64,000 nucleotides of DNA from JBLHKT01 sp043101615 (GTDB taxonomy: Bacteria; Planctomycetota; Phycisphaerae; Phycisphaerales; UBA1924), in the NCBI GenBank assembly GCA_043101615.1, contig JBICID010000069.1, forward strand, positions 1-64,000. Reading direction: 5' to 3'. A model generated the notes under the pieces. That model worked only from the letters and a program-made list of their open reading frames with translations, had not been told where the DNA came from and ran no database searches. Positions 13,595 through 21,679 of this stretch are shown piece by piece. A program made the position numbers and the translations under genes. Each line of letters starts with the position of its first letter. The first letter of the stretch is position 1.

Positions 13595-14527
13595 TCAGTT
13601 GGAGGCCAGGCTGTCTACCGCGGCGTCCTCCGGGCCGACGTTGATCGACTCGGGCTGCAGGTGGTAGGTGGGGGCCGCCTTCGGGGCGGAGACGCCCTCG
13701 GAGTCGATCTCGAACTCCGCCATCGCCTCGTAGTCCTGCACCTGCTTGGTCTTCCCGATCGACTCGATGCGGGAGCGCTGCTCGGTGCGGATGGTGTCCA
13801 GCTTCTTGGAGAGCTGCTCGAGCGAGTGCGACTCGTACCGTGAGAGCCGGTCGATGGTCGCCTGGCGGTTCTCCATCTGCTCGATCAGGCGCTCGTTGCG
13901 GGCGATCGAGTCGATCTGGGCGTCAAGCTGGAACAGCTTGGACTGGAACTCGGCCCGTTCGGTCTCCAGGGTGGTGAGCAGGTCGGCCAGCTGCTGCTCC
14001 TGCTCGGACAGGAAGCCCAGCTCGGTGCTGAGCTCCGACGCCCGGTTGGTGTAGAGCTGGACCGTCTCGTCGATGCGGGTTCGCTTGGTGTACGCGTCCT
14101 GCATGCCCATCGCCTTGTTCGAGCTGTCGAACGAGACGCGGACGATGGCGCCCGGGTTGTTGGCCTGCGTGGTGCGGGCCTGGGCCAGGATGGCGTCGTA
14201 CTGCTCCAGGTCGGCCGAGGCCAGGGCCACGACGCGGGTCGCGACCTTCAGCTCGCGGTCGAGCTCGGCCGTCTGCTGCTGGACCTCCGCCAGGTCGGCG
14301 CGGACCTGGGCGATCTTCTTGGGGTACTCGGCCTCCAGACGCTTGATCTGCTCCCGGAGCGCGATCGGGTCGTCGATGTGGTCGTCGATGACCTTGTGGA
14401 TCTTGCTCTGGGTCTGGTGGAACACCGCGCCGACGCGCTGAGGCCCGGCGATGACGGCGGCCGTGCCGCCGACGAGCAGCGCGATCACGCCGGCTCGAAC
14501 GACTGTTTTCCCGATGCTGCAGCCCAT
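13595..14527 (-). CDS. Secreted or membrane-anchored coiled-coil protein
   Basis: Function unknown. The 310 residues begin with a membrane or signal segment (about 8-30, VVRAGVIALLVGGTAAVIAG). Long heptad-type helices rich in Glu, Gln, Arg and Leu follow from about 55 to 260, broken near residue 120, and the C-terminal 40 residues look disordered. The layout suggests an envelope coiled-coil spacer or sensor. A strong Shine-Dalgarno (GAGGAGG) precedes the ATG at 14527. It is divergent from the sigma factor/kinase pair across 295 bp, so a shared regulatory region is possible. A clear terminator follows. Confidence 0.75.
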   Translation of the reverse strand: MGCSIGKTVVRAGVIALLVGGTAAVIAGPQRVGAVFHQTQSKIHKVIDDHIDDPIALREQIKRLEAEYPKKIAQVRADLAEVQQQTAELDRELKVATRVVALASADLEQYDAILAQARTTQANNPGAIVRVSFDSSNKAMGMQDAYTKRTRIDETVQLYTNRASELSTELGFLSEQEQQLADLLTTLETERAEFQSKLFQLDAQIDSIARNERLIEQMENRQATIDRLSRYESHSLEQLSKKLDTIRTEQRSRIESIGKTKQVQDYEAMAEFEIDSEGVSAPKAAPTYHLQPESINVGPEDAAVDSLASN

Positions 14528-14822
14528 GATGACCTCCTCGTCATTGCGGGGCTCGTGCCCCCTTGGCTCGTGCGCGGCGGTCCGCCGCGGTTTGGTTCGT
14601 GTGAGCCCCGGCGGCCCGTGCCGCTCGGGGTCAAAGAGTGATTGGGAACCCGCGGTCGCGGTTTTCAGGGTGCGACAAAAAACCGGAAAATGCGGGGCGC
14701 GGGCCCCCGGCAGGGCCGGGCGGGGCTCCGGCGCGTAGTCTTTTGGGACCCGTCCGGTTGTGAAACGCGCCGTGCCGGGCTCGGTACAGACGGGCGGGAC
14801 CGGTCCGCGCGAAGGGAGCCGC

Positions 14823-15590
14823 ATGCTGACGAATCTGACCACCTCGTTCGTGGCGAGGCTGCGTGCCAACGACGAGGCGGCGTGGTTTGAGCTCTGGGAG
14901 ACCTTCGGGCCAGTCCTGCGGGCACAGCTCACCAAGTGGGGCAAGGGACGCATCGGCGTCGAGACCGTCCGCGACCTCTCCCAGGAGACGCTCACGGCCC
15001 TGTCCAACTCGATCGACCGCTACGACCCGTCCAAGGGGGCCCGCTTCAGCACCTGGCTGCTCGCCATCGCCAAGCACGTGCTCGGGGACGAGATCGACCG
15101 GCGCATGGCCCTCAAGCGGGGCGGCGGCAAGACCGCGGCCTCGCTGGAGGAGTCCTGGATGGCCGCCTCCAAGGAGATGGGGGTGGACGAGCAGTACGAG
15201 GCCGCCGTCTTCCGGGCCAAGGTCGAGGCCGCGATCCGCATGGTGGAGCGCCACTGCGACTTCACGGACTTCGAGATCTACCGGATGCGGGTGCTGGACG
15301 GGCAGAGCGGCAAGGACGTCGCCGAGGCTGTGGGGGTGAGCGAGCCGACGGTCAGCCGTCGCCTGGCGAAGGTCCGGGACGAGCTGCGGACCCGCCTGGG
15401 GGAGGTGATCGCGACGTATTCATTCACGAAAGAGGAATTGGAGGAGGCGGAGCGAAACGGACTCCCGCTGGGTCCCAATAGGGATGGCGAGGGGCACGAC
15501 AAGTCGACGGACGGGATGTTCGACGACGCCATCGCCGAGATCTACCACCGGCAGATGGAACTGCGTGCCCGGGACGAGTCGCTCGGGTAG
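14823..15590 (+). CDS. RNA polymerase sigma factor, ECF-like
   Basis: Sigma-70 family factor of 255 residues with only regions 2 and 4, as in ECF factors. Region 2 spans about residues 20-95 (DLSQETLTALSNSI, ARFSTWLLAIAKHVL). Region 4 is a helix-turn-helix around 155-205 (LDGQSGKDVAEAVGVSEPTVSRRLAKV). The C-terminus runs on for about 50 residues. ATG at 14823 follows AAGGGAG. The kinase gene begins 40 bases downstream, so the pair is probably one operon, as in Planctomycete ECF groups linked to Ser/Thr kinases. No anti-sigma factor is present. Confidence 0.85.
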   Translation: MLTNLTTSFVARLRANDEAAWFELWETFGPVLRAQLTKWGKGRIGVETVRDLSQETLTALSNSIDRYDPSKGARFSTWLLAIAKHVLGDEIDRRMALKRGGGKTAASLEESWMAASKEMGVDEQYEAAVFRAKVEAAIRMVERHCDFTDFEIYRMRVLDGQSGKDVAEAVGVSEPTVSRRLAKVRDELRTRLGEVIATYSFTKEELEEAERNGLPLGPNRDGEGHDKSTDGMFDDAIAEIYHRQMELRARDESLG

Positions 15591-15630
15591 CCGAGCCGCT
15601 GCCGGGGTGAGCCCCGGATAGGAGCGGGCC

Positions 15631-18039
15631 ATGGAATTCGGAATGGTGATCGTGGCGGTGATGGCGGCGGCGATCGGGCTGCCCATCGCGGTCTACCTGG
15701 TCTACAAGCTCTTCGGGCTCATCTTCAGGATCCTCGGGAACCTGTTCACCTTCATCGGCAACGAGGTCAAGGACGCCGTCCGCCTCGTCGGCACCGTCAT
15801 CGTCATCCCGATCTTCTCGCTGCTGGTGCTGCTGAACGTGATCATCGGGCGGTGGAGCGCCGCGGCCCACTTCGGGCGGAGCGTCGGGGCGGAGTGCTCC
15901 TCGTTCGGGGCGTGCGTGTACCGGCTGGTGGTGGGCAACCCGGCCCGGCTGCTCGGGCTGGGCGGGGCCCTCGAGGGCGTCGAGCAGCGCCTCCCCCAGG
16001 CGATGGCCGAGGCCCCCGGGCGGGACAAGCCCCGGCGCGCCTCGGGCGGCAAGTTCGAGGGGTACACCATCGTCGGCAGCCTGCCCGGCGGCGGCTCCGG
16101 AGCCAGGCTGTACATCGCCGAGCCCGACCCGATCAAGCGGGCCGGGTTCGACCGTCGGGGGATGGACGACGTCCGACGCGTCGTCATCAAGGCCTTCAGC
16201 CAGTCCGACGGCAGCACGCTGGACCAGATCGTCCGAGAGAGCCGCGCCCTCGAGGCCGCCAAGGAGCTCGGGCTCGTCCTCGAGCACGCCTCGGAGCCGG
16301 ACCGCTTCTACTACGTCATGCGGTACGTGCCCGGCGACTCGCTGGGCGTGATCACCCAGCGACTGCACGCCCAGAGCCCCAGCGCCGGGCTCGACGCCCG
16401 CCACCTCCGCATGGCCCTGTCCTACATCGCCGACCTGGTGGATTCCCTGCACGTCTACCACCGGGGCGGGCTGTGGCACAAGGACGTCAAGCCCGACAAC
16501 ATCATCATCGACCGCGCCGACGACAGGGCCCACCTCGTCGACTTCGGACTCGTCACGCCCATGCGGTCCGCGATGACCCTCACCACGCACGGCACCGAGT
16601 ACTTCCGCGACCCCGAGCTCGTCCGCCAGGCACTCCGGGGCGTGAAGGTGCACGAGATCGACGGTGCCAAGTTCGACGTCTACTCCGCCGGTGCCGTCCT
16701 CTACAGCGTCGTCGAGAACTCATTCCCCGCGCACGGCGGGCTCAGCCAGATCTCCAAGCGATGCCCGGAGGCGCTCAAGTGGATCGTCCGGCGCTCCATG
16801 GCCGACTACCAGCGCCGCTACGCCTCGGCCGCCGAGATGCGGGCCGACCTGCAGGCGGTGATCGAGGCGCGCGACCCGTTCGCCCTCAAGCCGGTGGACC
16901 TGCCCAGCATGCGGGGCGGCGAGCCCCCGGTGCAGGACGCCCCGGAGCTCACGCCCGACCCGGTCGCGCAGGCCCCGAACCCCGAGCCTGCGCGCTCGCC
17001 CTTCCCCCCCGCGGGTGCCTATGCCGGCGCGGGCGTCGGCGTCGGGATGGGCGCGGGGCACGCCACGCCCCGTCGCGGTCGCCCGAAGCTGCGGGTTTCG
17101 GACTGGTGGTCGGGACGCTACACCACCGAGGCCGGCGTGGCCCCCGCCGAGTCGGCGTTCGATCAGGCCGGGGAGAAGCTCAGGACGGCCTGGGGCGCCG
17201 CCCAGGAGAAGCTCCAGCAGGCGGGGGTGAGGGCGCCGGAGTCCGTCGAGGCCCGCCGCACGCCCGCGGTCCCCGTGGGTCAGCGCCTGAGCGCCGAGGA
17301 GCAGCTCAGGAACGCCCGCGATCGCGTGCGTCGGCGTCGCGCCGATGCGCGCCAGCGCGCCACGAACCGGCGCCACGCCGTGCACCGGCGTCCGCGGCGC
17401 AAGCAGTCGGCCGGCGGGCTGGCGGGGCTGGTGTTCGGGCTGTTCCTGGCCCTGTCGCTGTTCCTGGCGTTCGCGGTGGTGGTGGGCGCGCTGCTGTGGA
17501 CCAAGCAGAGCAGCCGCTCGTCGTACGACATCGTGGTGCCCGACGACAAGGACTGGTCCGCCGAGGTCTGGTCGCCGGAGAAGTGGGAGACCGACGGCCT
17601 CGCCTCCGAGCGCGACTTCCCGGAGCTCAGCGAGCGGGTGCTGGTGCTCAGCGACCTGGCCTCGCCCCTGGACCCCGACGCCAGGGCCCGTCTCGAGCGC
17701 GTCCTGGGCGGGCTGAGCTCGGCCGGAGCCCGCTTCACCGGCGAGTTCGTGACCAGCGTGGACGAGACCGACGGCGCCCTGGTGGACCGCATCGCACGCG
17801 TGCGGGCCCAGCGCGGCGCGGTCCCACTGGACTCGGACGATCTCGGCTCGCGCCTCGCCGCCACGCTCGCGTGGCCGGACGCCGACTTCGACGCGGTGCT
17901 GTGGCTGGCCCCGGTCGCCGGAGAGCCCGGCGCCGTCGAGCTGGTGCTGATCGACTCCGACGGCGTGTCGCGTGCCGACGCCTCCAGCGAGGCGGAGGTG
18001 CGCCGGCTGGTCGAGGACCTCAGCGAGCCCGGGCTCTGA
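15631..18039 (+). CDS. Transmembrane Ser/Thr protein kinase
   Basis: Hanks-type kinase of 802 residues. The N-terminus has two hydrophobic stretches (about 5-30 and 45-75). The kinase domain spans about 145-410: glycine loop LPGGGSGARLY, ATP lysine in VVIKAF, catalytic loop HKDVKPDN (about 283) and DFGLV (about 304). A long Pro/Ala/Arg-rich juxtamembrane region leads to a membrane helix at about 593-628. A 170-residue C-terminal domain, presumably extracytoplasmic, ends with an LVLIDSDGVSR stretch. AGGAG stands before the ATG. It probably works with the sigma factor encoded just upstream; direct phosphorylation of sigma is inference. It converges with trpD 8 bases away. Confidence 0.85.
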   Translation: MEFGMVIVAVMAAAIGLPIAVYLVYKLFGLIFRILGNLFTFIGNEVKDAVRLVGTVIVIPIFSLLVLLNVIIGRWSAAAHFGRSVGAECSSFGACVYRLVVGNPARLLGLGGALEGVEQRLPQAMAEAPGRDKPRRASGGKFEGYTIVGSLPGGGSGARLYIAEPDPIKRAGFDRRGMDDVRRVVIKAFSQSDGSTLDQIVRESRALEAAKELGLVLEHASEPDRFYYVMRYVPGDSLGVITQRLHAQSPSAGLDARHLRMALSYIADLVDSLHVYHRGGLWHKDVKPDNIIIDRADDRAHLVDFGLVTPMRSAMTLTTHGTEYFRDPELVRQALRGVKVHEIDGAKFDVYSAGAVLYSVVENSFPAHGGLSQISKRCPEALKWIVRRSMADYQRRYASAAEMRADLQAVIEARDPFALKPVDLPSMRGGEPPVQDAPELTPDPVAQAPNPEPARSPFPPAGAYAGAGVGVGMGAGHATPRRGRPKLRVSDWWSGRYTTEAGVAPAESAFDQAGEKLRTAWGAAQEKLQQAGVRAPESVEARRTPAVPVGQRLSAEEQLRNARDRVRRRRADARQRATNRRHAVHRRPRRKQSAGGLAGLVFGLFLALSLFLAFAVVVGALLWTKQSSRSSYDIVVPDDKDWSAEVWSPEKWETDGLASERDFPELSERVLVLSDLASPLDPDARARLERVLGGLSSAGARFTGEFVTSVDETDGALVDRIARVRAQRGAVPLDSDDLGSRLAATLAWPDADFDAVLWLAPVAGEPGAVELVLIDSDGVSRADASSEAEVRRLVEDLSEPGL

Positions 18040-18047
18040 GCGTCGTC

Positions 18048-19109
18048 TCAGGCGGACGCGTGCGAGACCTCCGCCAGGCGCTCCAGCGTGGACAACGCCC
18101 CGCCCGAACCGAGGGCCTCGCGCGCCAGCGTGAGGCCCTCCTGCATGGTGGACGCGACGTCCGCCACCACCAGGGCCGCCGCGGCGGAGAGCGCGACCGT
18201 GTCGGACGCGGGCCCCGGCTCGCCCCGGAAGATCGAGCGGAGCAGCTCGGCGGACTGCTCGACCCCCTCGACCCGGATGGCCTCGATGTCCGCGGTCTCG
18301 AGCCCCAGCTCGCCCGGGTCGATCAGCTCGTGGTGCACGTTGGAGCCGCGCACCACCGCGACGTCGACCGGGGCGGTGGTCGTGATCTCGTCCAGCCCGT
18401 TGCGTGCGTGGGCGACCCGCGCGTGGGGGGTGCCCAGGCGCGCCAGCGTGATCGCCAGCAGCGCGACGTGACGCTGTTGCGAGACGCCGATGAGCTGGCG
18501 GGTCGCGCCCGCGGGGTTCGTGATCGGCCCCAGCAGGTTGAAGATGGTGGGGAAGGCCAGGGCGCGCCGAGGGCCGATCGCGTGTCGCATCGCCGGGTGA
18601 TGGTTCACAGCGAAGCAGAAGCACACGCCCGCCTCCCGCAGGCACGCCGCCTGCTGCTCGGGCGTGGCGTCCAGGTTCACCCCGAGCGCCTGCAGCACCT
18701 CCGCCGAGCCCCGCCCCGTGCGAGACCGATTCCCGTGCTTGGCCACCACCACGCGCGCGACCTCGGACTCCGGCGGTGGCGTCACCGATGCGGCGACGAT
18801 CGCGGCGGCGGTCGACACGTTGAACGTCTTGGGGGCCCCGCCCGTCCCGCACGTGTCGATCAGCGACTCGCCCGGCTCCGGCTCGTAGGGCACCGGCGTG
18901 ACCCGCTGACGCATCGCCGTCGCCGCCCCGACCAGCTCGTCCGGATCGGGGTCCCGCGCCGCTAGCAGGGCCAGCAACGCCCCGATCTGGGCGTCGTCCA
19001 GCTCGCCCTCCAGCAGGCGGCGCATCGTCTCGAAGGCCTCAGGTGCGGGCATCGGATGCCCGCCGACCAGGTCGGCCAGCGTCTCGTGGATGGGGTCTTT
19101 CGTGCTCAC
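18048..19109 (-). CDS. trpD: Anthranilate phosphoribosyltransferase
   Basis: Transfers phosphoribosyl from PRPP to anthranilate in tryptophan synthesis. The 353-residue protein shows the PRPP-binding DTCGTGG, the KHGNRS loop and the conserved NLLGPITNPAG. An upstream in-frame extension is possible, but the GTG at 19109 starts the normal N-terminus and lies 6 bases from TACCCT. No other trp gene is in the window; it stands alone between the kinase and the DUF4175-like gene. Confidence 0.93.
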   Translation of the reverse strand: MSTKDPIHETLADLVGGHPMPAPEAFETMRRLLEGELDDAQIGALLALLAARDPDPDELVGAATAMRQRVTPVPYEPEPGESLIDTCGTGGAPKTFNVSTAAAIVAASVTPPPESEVARVVVAKHGNRSRTGRGSAEVLQALGVNLDATPEQQAACLREAGVCFCFAVNHHPAMRHAIGPRRALAFPTIFNLLGPITNPAGATRQLIGVSQQRHVALLAITLARLGTPHARVAHARNGLDEITTTAPVDVAVVRGSNVHHELIDPGELGLETADIEAIRVEGVEQSAELLRSIFRGEPGPASDTVALSAAAALVVADVASTMQEGLTLAREALGSGGALSTLERLAEVSHASA

Positions 19110-19115
19110 GCGGGG

Positions 19116-19121
19116 AGGGTA
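19116..19121 (-). promoter_or_regulatory. -10-like TACCCT before trpD
   Basis: TACCCT, 6 bases from the GTG start at 19109, no Shine-Dalgarno; probable leaderless start with GTG. Confidence 0.45.
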
Positions 19122-19201
19122 GCGGCGTCCGAGACGCGGCGGGCACGAACCGGGACCGGGCGCCGACGGTACACCGATAGGATGTGCGGGAAGGAACCGC
19201 G

Positions 19202-21679
19202 ATGAGCGACGGACGCCACAGCGACGGGGCACTCACCGGGGGGGGCATCCCGACCACCCTCCGGGTCGTGCGAGAGGCGCAAGCGCGTCTGCGCCGTCGC
19301 GCCGGCGTCGCGACGACCGGGCGCGTCCTGCCGGTGCTGGGCGTCCTGGGGATGCTGGCCCTGCTCGCGTCGTGGTGGTGGGCCCTGGGGGTCTGGGCGT
19401 GGGCGTGGTGGCTGGTGCCCAGCGCGGTCGTGGCGATCGGCGTGCTGGCCGGCGTGCTGGTGGCGCTCGGGACGCGGATCGCCTCGGTCCGGGCCGCGGG
19501 CGTGCTGGACGAGTCGCTGGGGCTCTCGGACCGCCTGAGCTCGGCGGTGGCCTTCGCGCACACGCGGGGCGGTGCGCTGGGCAGTGTGAAAGGAAGCACG
19601 GGGTCGTCTGTGGGGGGGAGCGGGTTCGTGAGGCTCGCCATGGCCGACGCGGAGCGAGCCTCTGGCGGGGCGCGGGCCAGCCGGGCGGTGCCGATCCGCA
19701 TGGGACGAGGCTGGCGCATCGGGGGGGCGCTCGTGATCCTCACCGCGGGGCTGGGGCTCGGGCTGCCCGACCGGGCGGGCGTGATCGCGGCCCAGCGGGC
19801 CGAGGCGCAGCGGGCACGCGAGCTCGCGGCGGACCGGCTGCGCGAGGCCAGGGCGTCGATGGAGGCGTCGCTGATCGAGGAGCCGGCCTCCGAAGACGCG
19901 GACGGGCCCGCCCAGACCGATGAGGGCACGCTGCGTGCCTTCGAGGAGCTCGAGCGAGCCCTCGCGGAGGGCGAGAAGGAACCGGACGAGGCCCTCGCCG
20001 AGGCCGCGGCCGAGCTGGAGCGCGAGGCGGAAGCGCGCGAGCGGAGCGCAGAAGAGGCCGAGCGTGCCTCGCGCGAGCTGGATGAGCGGCTGGACGGGAT
20101 CGACCCGGGCGAGTTCGACCGGGCCCGCGAGCTCGCGGACCGCCTGCGTGACCGGGATCTGGACGGCGCAAGCGAGACCGCGCGCGACCTGCTGGATCAG
20201 GCCGAGCGGATGACGCCCGAGGAGCGTGAGCGACTGGCCGAGGAGCTGGAGCGTCTGGCCGAACGCATGCGCGAGCCAGATGATGCGGGCGTGCAGGTGA
20301 ACGCTCCGAGCGGGACCCCCGATGCGGGCCGGTCTCCGAACACAGACGAACAGCCCGCGGCGGAGCCCCCGACGCCGGACCAGCAGGAACGTGACTCCCG
20401 CGATCAGCCCGAGCAGACGCGCGAGGTGGACGATCAGCTCCGCGAGGCGCTGCAGCGCGAGGCCGAGCGGTTGCGGGAGACCCCGCCCTCCCAGCAGCCC
20501 CCGGAACAGCAACCCGATCAACGGACCGATCCGGGCCGCCAGGGCCAGGAGCAGCAGGGCCAGGACCAAACAGGCCAGGACCAAACAGGCCAGGACCAGA
20601 CGGGCCAGGAGCAGACGGGCCAGGAGCAGACGGGTCAGGAGCAGACGGGTCAGGAGCAGCAAGGGCAGGAGCGGCAGAGCCAGGACCAGACCGGGCAGGA
20701 CCAGACCGGGCAGGAGCAGCAAGGCCAAGAACTGACCGGCCAAGAACAGACCGGTCAAGAACAGACCGGTCAGGAGCAGTCCGGTCAGGAGCAGTCCGGG
20801 CAGGACCAGCAGGGCCAAGAGCAACAGGGCCAGGAGCAGACAGGCCAGGAGCAACAGGGCCAAGAGCAAGAGGGCCAAGCGCAGCAAGGTCAGGAACCGA
20901 CGGAACAGGAACAGCGGGATCTGGAACAGCAGGGTCAGGACCAGACCGATCAGGAACAGGCAGACCCAGAGCAGCAGGGCCAGGACCAGCAAACTCAGGA
21001 TCAGCCCCGGCAGGGCCAGGAACGTGAGGGCCAGCCTCAGGACGGGCGCCCGCAGGGTCAGCAACCCAACACCCAGCCCGGTGACACCGAGCAACAGCAG
21101 CCTCAGGAGGGTCAGGGCGAGGGGCAGCGTTCGCTCGAAGAGGTGCTGCGCGAGGCCGCGGAGAGCGAGGAGCGCGGCCGTCGGGCCCGTCGCGAGTCGG
21201 AATCGCTGCGCCGCGAGGCCGAGCGTCTGCTGGGCGATCCCGACGATCGCACGCCCGAGGGACAGGACGAGGGCGATCCCCGTCCGCCGGAGGACGAGAC
21301 CGGTCAGGGCGGGCGGGGCGAGAGTGAGGGCCTCACGCGCGAGCCCAGCGGCGATCCCTTCCGGGAGACCGTCCCGGTGGACGCACGCCCCGACGATCCG
21401 CGGGGCGAGGGCGGACGCGTGATCTCCGAATGGCTGGGCGAGGGGCAGGAGGGCGAGCTGCCGCCGGAGGCGCGCGAGGAGATCCGGCGGGCCGCGGGCA
21501 GCGCCGAGCGAGCGGTCGAGCAGCAGCGTGTCCCGAGCCGGCATCGGGACCTGGTGCGCAAGGTCTTCCGTCGCTGGCAGGAGCGGGCCGGCGAGCCCGC
21601 GACCGACTCGGTCGCCCCGCTGGGCGAGGACGCCCCGTTGCCGGGCTCCGGTGGTTCTGAGCGCGAGGGGGGGGCATGA
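19202..21679 (+). CDS. DUF4175-like membrane protein with long Gln-rich repeat region
   Basis: Function unknown; resembles DUF4175-type proteins found next to vWA/BatA-like genes. The 825 residues start with two adjacent membrane helices (about 40-95) and a third near 175-195. Long acidic/arginine coiled-coil segments follow (about 205-360). Residues about 448-603 are some thirty degenerate pentapeptides of the form GQ(E/D)Q(T/Q/S). The rest is charged and mostly disordered, with a helical end. ATG at 19202 follows GGAAGGA; TAGGAT further up may be the -10. The stop overlaps the start of the vWA gene (ATGA), so the two are translationally coupled and probably act together in the envelope. Confidence 0.75.
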   Translation: MSDGRHSDGALTGGGIPTTLRVVREAQARLRRRAGVATTGRVLPVLGVLGMLALLASWWWALGVWAWAWWLVPSAVVAIGVLAGVLVALGTRIASVRAAGVLDESLGLSDRLSSAVAFAHTRGGALGSVKGSTGSSVGGSGFVRLAMADAERASGGARASRAVPIRMGRGWRIGGALVILTAGLGLGLPDRAGVIAAQRAEAQRARELAADRLREARASMEASLIEEPASEDADGPAQTDEGTLRAFEELERALAEGEKEPDEALAEAAAELEREAEARERSAEEAERASRELDERLDGIDPGEFDRARELADRLRDRDLDGASETARDLLDQAERMTPEERERLAEELERLAERMREPDDAGVQVNAPSGTPDAGRSPNTDEQPAAEPPTPDQQERDSRDQPEQTREVDDQLREALQREAERLRETPPSQQPPEQQPDQRTDPGRQGQEQQGQDQTGQDQTGQDQTGQEQTGQEQTGQEQTGQEQQGQERQSQDQTGQDQTGQEQQGQELTGQEQTGQEQTGQEQSGQEQSGQDQQGQEQQGQEQTGQEQQGQEQEGQAQQGQEPTEQEQRDLEQQGQDQTDQEQADPEQQGQDQQTQDQPRQGQEREGQPQDGRPQGQQPNTQPGDTEQQQPQEGQGEGQRSLEEVLREAAESEERGRRARRESESLRREAERLLGDPDDRTPEGQDEGDPRPPEDETGQGGRGESEGLTREPSGDPFRETVPVDARPDDPRGEGGRVISEWLGEGQEGELPPEAREEIRRAAGSAERAVEQQRVPSRHRDLVRKVFRRWQERAGEPATDSVAPLGEDAPLPGSGGSEREGGA
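20543..21010 (+). repeat. Tandem 15-bp repeat array encoding GQxQx pentapeptides
   Basis: About 31 degenerate 15-base units of the GGCCAGGAGCAGACG type in one reading frame, encoding GQEQT, GQDQT, GQEQQ and similar. Near-identical neighbouring units (three GQDQT, three GQEQT) point to recent expansion by slippage. Confidence 0.9.

Noticed and set aside
15852..18965. 1037-codon open frame overlapping the kinase gene
   Set aside because: Arg/Pro/Ala-rich shadow of the kinase in another frame; no start signal or motif.
20543..21010. CRISPR-like repeat array
   Set aside because: Units are contiguous 15-mers in one coding frame, with no unique spacers.
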